Shown one piece after another: positions 1 to 3,872 of a stretch of DNA of 7,167 nt (positions within the stretch are counted from its first letter, which is position 1; every line of letters starts with the position of its first letter). The DNA is from Bacteroidaceae bacterium (GTDB lineage Bacteria; Bacteroidota; Bacteroidia; Bacteroidales; Bacteroidaceae). The notes below the pieces were generated by a model. It worked only from the letters and a program-made list of their open reading frames with translations. It was not told where the DNA came from and made no database searches. The position numbers and the translations under genes are program-made. The DNA lies in the NCBI GenBank assembly GCA_017383665.1, contig JAFNWA010000330.1:1-7167 (forward strand), read 5' to 3'.

Positions 1-552
1 CTTGACCTTATTCATAGCATATGGCTCTGACAAGGAGCGAGAACCGATTTCCAACATAACAACTGGTTTCAGGTAGTCTAACTCGCCTTGAATGACACTC
101 TTATATGTTATCCATATTTTTCTTGGTTCAGGGTATGTATTATCGCCCTCACCGTCTTGTTCTGCTTCAATCGTACATAATGCATCCAAACCATATTGCT
201 TGATGGCATCGGACAAAACTTTATAAAACTCTTCGCGAACAAAGATAGACGATTCTTTGCGAAGTTTCTTGATATGTTTCTTAGTTAGGTTACCCTCTAA
301 TCCAAATAGAGAACGGTCAATCGCAAGGTCTATATCCTCAGAAAATCTGCTTATATGTTTTCCAACCTTACTCAGTGAAGTACCGCCTTTGAATATCAGC
401 TTATCCGCAAAAGGCAGAGTGAAAACTATTTGCAAGATGGTTGTGACCCACAAGTCTTTTTCAATGGCTTGTGCCGGTAATCCAATGCGTCATTCTGCCG
501 CTTGTAATACTTGCCTCTGTTCCTCTATTGTAAGCGAAAAATAGTTATTCAT
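1..552 (-). pseudogene. AbiEii-type nucleotidyltransferase toxin, interrupted by TGA after codon 20 and cut by the window edge
   Basis: AbiEii/AbiGii toxins are minimal nucleotidyltransferases that, with an AbiEi antitoxin, form a toxin-antitoxin or abortive-infection pair. Some family members add nucleotides to tRNA 3' ends. Reading starts at the ATG at 550-552, overlapping the antitoxin stop by 8 bases (ATGAATAA), which suggests translational coupling. After MNNYFSLTIEEQRQVLQAAE the frame meets TGA at 490-492, then continues in the same frame to the left edge with clear family sequence: RIGLPAQAIEKDLWVTT, the nucleotidyltransferase GG signature in FKGGTSLSKVG, the paired aspartates in SEDIDLAID, then YPEPRKIW and PVVMLEIGSRS. 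About 163 codons after the stop are visible and the C-terminus is missing. No Met codon follows the TGA before the GG motif, so a simple downstream restart would lose the active site. The damage is one nonsense codon with no frameshift: either a very recent pseudogene, leaky readthrough (the TGA is followed by C), or a sequencing error. Family assignment is confident; functional state is uncertain. Confidence 0.85.
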
Positions 553-1150
553 ACGCTTGTTTAATTATATTCCTAATCCATACAGGCATTAACTTAAAGT
601 CTGCCATAACAGACTCTTTTGGCTCGTTCTGTAATAGTTCACCAATTCGTTTTATCTGCCAATCTTCAACATTCTCTTTCTTCAATGATTTAAGAGCAAA
701 TGTTATGAGCATCGCCAAACGACTTTGAAATGCTAGATTTTTTGGGGCTGTGTTCTTGAATGTAATTCCCCTGCCATTGGATATTTCAACATGCCTCCTT
801 GAGCCATCGGTCAGATAGACATAGTTCATAGGTACTTGTGTTGAAAGCCCAAGTACATTCAGTGCATAAGCACCTGTCGGAACGATTCGGGCGTGATCTC
901 TTTTCGCCATTGCTTCGGCTATTTGCTCAAACGATGGTTGCAAAATTCCCAAGCCCAATTTTTCCTCAACTTCGGGATAACAATATATCCCTTGAGCAAC
1001 CCTAATTATCAAGCCTTCTTTGCATAGCCTTGTAAGAGTTTGCCTAATAGCATCGGGGGTACCCAAATAAACAAAATCATCGGGAAAGAAGATGCTTCCT
1101 TTCTCCAACGACAAAATTTGTTGCTCTATTTTCGATGTTACGCTGTCCAT
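545..1150 (-). CDS. AbiEi-type antitoxin / winged-helix autorepressor (DUF6088-like)
   Basis: This 201-residue protein is the predicted partner of the AbiEii toxin. In characterised AbiE systems this protein neutralises the toxin and represses its own operon by binding inverted repeats. A winged-helix region is visible at residues 1-60: GSIFFPDDFVYLG, then TPDAIRQTLTRLCKEGLI as the probable recognition helix, then IRVAQGIYCYP as the wing. Residues 70-200 form the antitoxin body (PTGAYALNVLGLSTQVP, VYLTDGSRRHVEI, GITFKNTAP, and a helical end with EDWQIKRIGELL and MPVWIRNIIKQAY). The frame is open further upstream, to an ATG at 1286-1288, but those 46 extra codons run across the promoter, the operator and repeat DNA. 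They read as non-family sequence, so the ATG at 1148-1150 is the better start. The gene ends TAA at 545-547, inside the toxin start. It is complete with no missing motif, in contrast to the broken toxin. Confidence 0.85.
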   Translation of the reverse strand: MDSVTSKIEQQILSLEKGSIFFPDDFVYLGTPDAIRQTLTRLCKEGLIIRVAQGIYCYPEVEEKLGLGILQPSFEQIAEAMAKRDHARIVPTGAYALNVLGLSTQVPMNYVYLTDGSRRHVEISNGRGITFKNTAPKNLAFQSRLAMLITFALKSLKKENVEDWQIKRIGELLQNEPKESVMADFKLMPVWIRNIIKQAYE

Positions 1151-1161
1151 AGAACTTATAT

Positions 1162-1192
1162 TTGTCACAAAAATACTGCAAATTTGTGACAA
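1162..1192. promoter_or_regulatory. Inverted-repeat operator overlapping the abiE promoter
   Basis: TTGTCACAAA at 1162-1171 and TTTGTGACAA at 1183-1192 form a perfect 10-bp inverted repeat with an 11-base spacer. The arm centres are 21 bp apart, about two helical turns. One arm covers the last four bases of the -7 element and the other lies in the promoter spacer, so a bound dimer would block RNA polymerase. The obvious candidate ligand is the adjacent winged-helix AbiEi-type protein; this link is inference. Confidence 0.7.
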
Positions 1193-1199
1193 TAGCAAA
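1168..1199 (-). promoter_or_regulatory. Bacteroidetes-type promoter of the abiE pair
   Basis: On the minus strand a TTTG at 1199-1196 is followed after 20 bases by TATTTTTG at 1175-1168. This matches the Bacteroidetes sigma-ABfr pattern (TTTG, 19-21 bases, TAnnTTTG) at every defined position. Transcription would begin near 1161, leaving a leader of only about ten bases before the ATG at 1150. It also argues against the longer upstream reading of the antitoxin. Confidence 0.7.
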
Positions 1200-1234
1200 C
1201 TAACCGCAGGGAGAAATCTCTTTTTGTTTTTTTT

Positions 1235-1344
1235 GAGATCTCTCGTCGCTCCGCTCTGTCGAGATGACATTTTTGCGGTGTTTGTCATTTCGACCGAACC
1301 AACGGTCGACGCCCGAAGGGGCTAAAGTCAATGTGAGAAATCTC
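1235..1344. repeat. Two inverted copies of a TGTCATYTCGAC ... GAGA-ATCTC intergenic repeat
   Basis: From 1269 leftward on the minus strand the sequence begins TGTCATCTCGACAGAG and ends GAGAGATCTC at 1244-1235. From 1283 rightward on the plus strand it begins TGTCATTTCGACCGAA and ends GAGAAATCTC at 1335-1344. The two units face away from each other around a 13-base centre (1270-1282). A further GAGAAATCTC lies at 1211-1220, followed by a T-rich run, so a third partial end may be present. The right unit is longer and contains extra short palindromes (GGTCGAC near 1304; GCCCGAAGGGGC, 1311-1322). There is no open frame. This resembles the small dispersed palindromic repeats common between genes in Bacteroidetes. 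Confidence 0.6.
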
Positions 1345-1357
1345 AAAGATGTTTTAT

Positions 1358-1474
1358 TCATACTCCTCAGCCCTTCGGGCAGCTCCTCTATCTTAGAGGA
1401 GCGCTATTTCGCGAAAGAGTTCAAGGTGCTCCCCTAATGTAGGGGAGCTGTCACTTTGTGACTGAGGGGTATGA
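1358..1474 (+). repeat. Structured repeat, copy A (117 bp, complete)
   Basis: The ends are TCATACTCCTCAG (1358-1370) and CTGAGGGGTATGA (1462-1474), inverted with one mismatch. Inside, in order: a small hairpin GCCC-ttc-GGGC (1370-1380), a 9-bp stem GCTCCTCTA-tct-TAGAGGAGC (1382-1402), a 25-base spacer (1403-1427), a second 9-bp stem GCTCCCCTA-atg-TAGGGGAGC (1428-1448), and GTCAC-ttt-GTGAC (1450-1462). There is no coding capacity. Copies B and C follow in the same orientation; A lies 19 bases from B and outside the DUF559 gene. Confidence 0.85.
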
Positions 1475-1493
1475 TAATTGATTTTTGTTTAAT

Positions 1494-1686
1494 TCATACT
1501 CCTCAGCCCTTTGGGCAGTTGCTTGCAGCGAACCTTGGCTGTGCTCGTTTTAAAAGCTCAAGTAAACTTGGCTTTCACTCGCTTGCACAAGGTTTGTCTC
1601 TATCTTAGAGGAGCGCTATTTAGCAAAAGATTTTAAGGTGCTCCCCTAATGTAGGGGAGCTGTCACTTTGTGACTGAGGGGTACGA
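1494..1686 (+). repeat. Structured repeat, copy B (193 bp, with an internal insertion)
   Basis: This copy has the same architecture and orientation as A: ends TCATACTCCTCAG (1494-1506) and CTGAGGGGTACGA (1674-1686), hairpin GCCC-ttt-GGGC (1506-1516), right stem GCTCCCCTA-atg-TAGGGGAGC (1640-1660) and GTCAC-ttt-GTGAC (1662-1674). The left stem is split by about 79 inserted bases, leaving CTCTA-tct-TAGAG (1598-1610) with an unpaired GAGC. Its right end is 10 bases from the stop codon of the DUF559 gene, so it may also help terminate that transcript. Confidence 0.85.
1519..1597. repeat. Nested insertion inside copy B
   Basis: Aligning copy B to copy A shows 79 extra bases replacing three bases (CTC) of the left stem. 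The segment has partly inverted ends, AACCTTG (1531-1537) against CAAGGTT (1588-1594), and a direct repeat GCTTGCA (1521-1527 and 1581-1587). Near its centre is GCTCGTTTTAAAAGCTC. It looks like a second, unrelated palindromic repeat that landed in the stem. No open frame is present. Confidence 0.55.
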
Positions 1687-1696
1687 ATAACAAGGA

Positions 1697-2065
1697 TTAG
1701 ACAATACCGAGAGCCTGTTTTATAGCAAGAAGAACACGCTCCGGTGCTTCCCAAAAATCGCGGTTTTCAAACCTAAGAATTGATATACCCAATGAATTTA
1801 TATATTCATCCCGGTTTAAATCATATAAATCACCTTGCATAGAATAATGTGCGTCCCCGTCAAGTTCTACACAAAGTCGTGCTTTAGGGCAGTAGAAATC
1901 CACTATGTATTTGCCAATGGAGTATTGCCTTCTCCATTTAGTACCATCAAGCCTTCCAGCCCTAAGCAATTCCCATAAAGCCGATTCTGTGGGAGTGGGG
2001 TTATTGCGTAGTTCTTTTCTTAAGCATTTAATGCTTTTATTATTATATATCCTCTCTTTTTCCAT
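1697..2065 (-). CDS. DUF559 domain endonuclease-like protein (Vsr-like, PD-(D/E)XK fold)
   Basis: This 122-residue protein covers the whole DUF559 domain, a family related in fold to the very-short-patch repair nuclease Vsr. Family features are visible in order: NPTPTESALWELLR (residues 22-35, helix with the conserved Glu27), RRQYSIGKYIVDFYCP (45-60, with Asp56), LCVELDGDAH (64-73, with Glu67, Asp69 and His73), and a C-terminal ILRFENRDF (96-104). The acidic and histidine residues expected for a metal-dependent nuclease are all present and the frame is clean, so the protein could be active; its substrate is unknown. The start at 2063-2065 fits the usual beginning of the family. The gene is flanked on both sides at 10-base distance by copies of the same structured repeat, with no other gene in the interval. 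Its promoter must lie in or beyond copy C, and I saw no convincing one. The tight bracketing suggests that gene and repeats move or persist together; this is inference. Confidence 0.88.
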   Translation of the reverse strand: MEKERIYNNKSIKCLRKELRNNPTPTESALWELLRAGRLDGTKWRRQYSIGKYIVDFYCPKARLCVELDGDAHYSMQGDLYDLNRDEYINSLGISILRFENRDFWEAPERVLLAIKQALGIV

Positions 2066-2075
2066 ATATATCTAT

Positions 2076-2222
2076 TCATACTCCTCAGTCGCTCCGCGCC
2101 AGCTCCTCTATCTTAGAGGAGCACTTTTTAGAGTACGATTTAAAGCATTTTACTCTTCAACCTTACAATCAAGGTGCTCCCCTAATGTAGGGGAGCTGTC
2201 ACTCTGTGACTGAGGGGTATAA
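2076..2222 (+). repeat. Structured repeat, copy C (147 bp, alternative first hairpin and longer spacer)
   Basis: The ends are TCATACTCCTCAG (2076-2088) and CTGAGGGGTATAA (2210-2222). The two 9-bp stems (2102-2122 and 2176-2196) are identical to those of A. The first small hairpin differs in sequence (GTCGC-tcc-GCGCC, 2088-2100, four of five pairs), and the terminal hairpin has loop tct (GTCAC-tct-GTGAC, 2198-2210). The spacer is 53 bases and contains its own AGAGTA/TACTCT inverted pair. It ends in the same AAGGT as A and B. Its left end is 10 bases upstream of the DUF559 start codon. Confidence 0.85.
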
Positions 2223-2227
2223 TAAAA

Positions 2228-2319
2228 TTACTTCACCAACACCTTTTTGCCGTCGATGATGTATAACCCCGGTGCGGAAATCTCAACTTTTCTGCCCTGT
2301 AAATCGTATTGTATGCTTT
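2228..2319 (-). pseudogene. Orphan C-terminal sorting tail (remnant of a lost exported protein)
   Basis: The minus strand reads SIQYDLQGRKVEIS, then APGLYIIDGKKVLVK and a TAA stop at 2228-2230. This is the same 26-28 residue tail that ends the protease and the large surface protein here. Nothing else of the gene remains: upstream the frame enters an 80-bp palindromic element and meets an in-frame TAG at 2363-2365, and there is no start codon. It most likely marks the deleted 3' end of another exported-protein gene. DNA similarity to the protease tail looks only moderate, so it is not a fresh duplication. Confidence 0.7.
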
Positions 2320-2398
2320 GACAATGCCGCCTAATCGCAACCCAAGCGGGTATAACCTTCGGCTATACTGCGCTTGACAAGATGCTGCCGGCATTGTC
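2320..2398. repeat. 80-bp palindromic element with nested hairpin
   Basis: Perfect 10-bp inverted ends GACAATGCCG (2320-2329) and CGGCATTGTC (2389-2398) enclose an inner hairpin, AAGCG ... GTATA-acCttcGGc-TATAC ... CGCTT (about 2344-2375). It separates the orphan tail from the end of the protease gene and has no coding capacity. It may act as a transcription stop for the protease mRNA, but no T-run follows it. Confidence 0.65.
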
Positions 2399-2403
2399 GA
2401 AAC

Positions 2404-2499
2404 TATCTACGATTTTACTTTATAATAACCTTTTTACCGTTGATTATATATAGACCTTTGGTTGGAGTGTCTACTTTTCTACCCTGCAAATCGTAGATA
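2404..2499. repeat. 12-bp inverted repeat bracketing the protease's C-terminal tail codons
   Basis: TATCTACGATTT (2404-2415) and AAATCGTAGATA (2488-2499) are perfect inverted copies. They enclose the codons of the last two dozen residues plus the stop. The right arm encodes the IYDL start of the tail, so the left arm looks like the beginning of another tail in the opposite orientation. It could be a recombination scar or a fold at the mRNA 3' end. Confidence 0.5.
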
Positions 2500-3353
2500 C
2501 CTTTAACATTTCCGCTTTGACCTTTCACCTCGTCAATGTCCGTTGCCCCCTCGGGCGCGAGGTTGAAGTTGGCATAGTGCTCAGAGTTCTGTTTCCAGGA
2601 GTAGTCATCGCCCTGATATGGTTTTATGGCATCGAGTTTGAACCATCCGTTGCCGCTGCCGTTCCACCCGAAGTTGAAATGGAAATAGCCGTTGTCGGTG
2701 TAGCCGTCAATAACAAACATATGGCGGCTGTCGCCTGTACCGCTGTTGTTTGCCGCGTAAGGCACCGGGCAACCGTTGTCGAGGCTCTCCCTGATTTTTG
2801 CCTCCCACTCCTCCTGTGTGTAGTCGCGTTGGTACGATGCCGCCACCTTCGGGTAGTTGAAATAACGGTTAAGCCTTGCAGTCTCGCGCTCCTCGTTGGC
2901 GGTTGTTGCACCGCTGCCGAATGACGAGAAGTTTGCATGCGCAAGGTGAGCCATAAGTTTCGATACCTCATATATCTGCTCCTCGCTCCAGTTGCCGTCA
3001 TATACCAGCGGCATGTTGTCCCAGTCATACACCCTGTCCGTGAGTTCCACATATATTGGAGCCTGGCAGTTGTAGAGTTTGTTTGCAGTTCCCTCCTTGG
3101 GGTATTTGTGATAGCGCATTACTATTGCATACGCCGTTGATACGCAGCCTGTCTTTGCATGCGTTGTGCCGTTATATTTTGTCCAGCATTGGTTGTTGAA
3201 AGGGTAGTTCTGTCCCCAGTTTGCCGTTTCAAGCAACACAACGACATTGCCGCCGGTCTCGGCCGCGTTTGCCTGTTGCCTGTTATCGGTTGCCGCCTGC
3301 GCGGTTACAATAAAACTTATTAGGAGAATGAATGTGTGTAGCAGTTTTCTCAT
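2415..3353 (-). CDS. Secreted C10 (streptopain-family) cysteine protease with sorting-like tail
   Basis: This 312-residue papain-like protease is of the family that includes streptococcal SpeB and Bacteroides/Prevotella C10 enzymes. Residues 1-20 are a signal peptide (MRKLLHTFILLISFIVTAQA). The mature region starts near 37 with VVLLETANWGQNYPFNNQC. The catalytic cysteine is Cys70 in KTGCVSTAYAIVMRYHKYP, and the catalytic histidine is His211 in SRHMFVIDGY. FHFNFGWNGSGNGWF (224-238) carries the usual tryptophan-glycine oxyanion region. Residues 271-312 are a linker (TDIDEV) and the tail IYDLQGRKV ... KGLYIINGKKVIIK, like the end of a type IX sorting domain. Only about 16 residues separate signal peptide and mature start, whereas SpeB has a propeptide of about 118 residues, so self-inhibition must work differently here or be absent. 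All catalytic motifs are intact. A promoter sits just upstream, making it a single-gene unit. Substrate is unknown; host or dietary protein, or neighbouring cells, are possible. Confidence 0.9.
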   Translation of the reverse strand: MRKLLHTFILLISFIVTAQAATDNRQQANAAETGGNVVVLLETANWGQNYPFNNQCWTKYNGTTHAKTGCVSTAYAIVMRYHKYPKEGTANKLYNCQAPIYVELTDRVYDWDNMPLVYDGNWSEEQIYEVSKLMAHLAHANFSSFGSGATTANEERETARLNRYFNYPKVAASYQRDYTQEEWEAKIRESLDNGCPVPYAANNSGTGDSRHMFVIDGYTDNGYFHFNFGWNGSGNGWFKLDAIKPYQGDDYSWKQNSEHYANFNLAPEGATDIDEVKGQSGNVKGIYDLQGRKVDTPTKGLYIINGKKVIIK

Positions 3354-3370
3354 ATCTGGTGTATTTTTTG

Positions 3371-3400
3371 TAAAGGTAATGAAAAGTTTTGTTTTTGCAA
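3371..3400 (-). promoter_or_regulatory. Bacteroidetes-type promoter of the C10 protease gene
   Basis: On the minus strand TTG (3400-3398) and TACCTTTA (3378-3371) are 19 bases apart. The second element differs from TAnnTTTG at one base. The start codon at 3351-3353 follows after 17 bases in an A-rich leader with no Shine-Dalgarno sequence, which is normal for this phylum. Confidence 0.6.
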
Positions 3401-3432
3401 TTTCTCGTTGGCAAGATAGAGCTCCCGTTAGT

Positions 3433-3474
3433 CCTCCTCTTGGTAAGAGGAGGTGTCACGAAGTGACGGAGGAG
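3433..3474 (+). repeat. Structured repeat, simpler form, copy D1
   Basis: A 9-bp stem with 3-base loop, CCTCCTCTT-ggt-AAGAGGAGG (3433-3453), one T, then GTCAC-gaa-GTGAC (3455-3467) and GGAGGAG. The order, stem length, loop length and spacing equal the right half of copies A-C, with different stem bases. The A-C terminal TCATAC sequence is absent. Confidence 0.7.
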
Positions 3475-3500
3475 AATGTTTGTTTTATATGTTTTTAATC

Positions 3501-3566
3501 TCCCTCCGCTTCGCTCGCCCCTCTTTGGAAGAGGGGCAATTCCGGTGTCACGAAGTGACGGAGGAA
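3501..3566 (+). repeat. Structured repeat, simpler form, copy D2
   Basis: The copy begins TCCCTCCGCTTCGCTC, then a 9-bp stem GCCCCTCTT-tgg-AAGAGGGGC (3517-3537), nine bases, GTCAC-gaa-GTGAC (3547-3559) and GGAGGAA. It differs from D1 at two base pairs of the stem with pairing kept. A further weak inverted pair (CTCCCCCTTT near 3572 with AAAAGGGAG near 3591) follows, and nothing coding is visible between 3566 and 3645. Confidence 0.7.
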
Positions 3567-3644
3567 ATCCACTCCCCCTTTGTTGCATCAAAAAGGGAGA
3601 GCTGTTAATACAATAGAAAATTCCCCCAAACACATCGTCTGTAC

Positions 3645-3681
3645 AAAAAACAACATTGCAAGCCTTGTGAGCTTGCAATGT
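3645..3681 (-). terminator. Rho-independent terminator of the surface-protein/peptide operon
   Basis: On the minus strand an 11-bp perfect stem (ACATTGCAAGC, 7-base loop, GCTTGCAATGT; 3681-3653) is followed by TGTTTTTTG, with six T at 3650-3645. It begins 23 bases after the stop codon of the 55-residue gene and faces the right way to close that operon. Confidence 0.8.
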
Positions 3682-3704
3682 CTATTAAGGGGTAGGGCAG
3701 AATA

Positions 3705-3872
3705 TTACATATTCTCCCAAATGTTCTCCCAGTCACTGCGGTGCTCGTCAGACAGGGCACTGTCACCGCCCATATCTTCTTCGGTCTTGGAGAGCACTAA
3801 AAGGACATTGCTTGCAATGCTTATTTCAATACTCTCACTAACGGGTTTTATATATCGTCTTTTCATAGCCAT
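3705..3872 (-). CDS. 55-residue hypothetical peptide, coupled to the surface-protein gene
   Basis: The minus strand encodes a short protein beginning MAMKRRYIKPVSESIEI and ending SDEHRSDWENIWENM, with TAA at 3705-3707. The start ATG shares its A with the TAA stop of the large surface gene (TAATG), a classic coupling arrangement; an alternative start is the ATG at 3864-3866 (MKRRYIKP). It has a basic start, a short hydrophobic stretch (ASNVLLVLS, residues 20-28), then an acidic, Gly/Asp/Ser-rich half and a Trp-rich end. There is no convincing signal peptide, membrane segment or cysteine. From memory, small proteins starting MKK-YIKP with a central Leu-Leu/Ser region and a Trp-rich acidic end are frequent in Bacteroidales genomes with no assigned function; I cannot verify this here. 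The terminator 23 bases downstream supports its being the last gene of a real operon. Function unknown: accessory or chaperone to the surface protein, precursor peptide and regulatory peptide are all open. Confidence 0.72.
   Translation of the reverse strand: MAMKRRYIKPVSESIEISIASNVLLVLSKTEEDMGGDSALSDEHRSDWENIWENM

Noticed and set aside
490..492. TGA in the toxin read as a recoded codon (alternative code or selenocysteine)
   Set aside because: The intact genes have no internal TGA, tryptophan and glycine use normal codons, and no insertion element is visible; a nonsense change or sequencing error is simpler.
257..544. Plus-strand open frame over the toxin gene
   Set aside because: It is antisense to conserved nucleotidyltransferase motifs and has no features of its own.
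1151..1288. N-terminal extension of the antitoxin to the ATG at 1288
   Set aside because: It crosses the promoter, the operator and a dispersed repeat, and its 46 codons show no family sequence.
1905..2213. Plus-strand open frame over the DUF559 gene and copy C
   Set aside because: It is antisense to a well-supported domain and runs into repeat DNA; no family features.
1358..2222. Copies A-C as a CRISPR array
   Set aside because: The units are 117-193 bp with internal hairpins, spaced irregularly with a gene between them and no cas genes.
2624..3052. Alternative minus-strand frame inside the protease gene
   Set aside because: It overlaps the catalytic-motif frame and encodes a Thr/Arg-rich string typical of an out-of-frame reading.
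3283..3678. Minus-strand open frame across the start of the protease gene, D1, D2 and the terminator
   Set aside because: Its sequence is a translation of repeats and of the protease promoter; no coherent protein.
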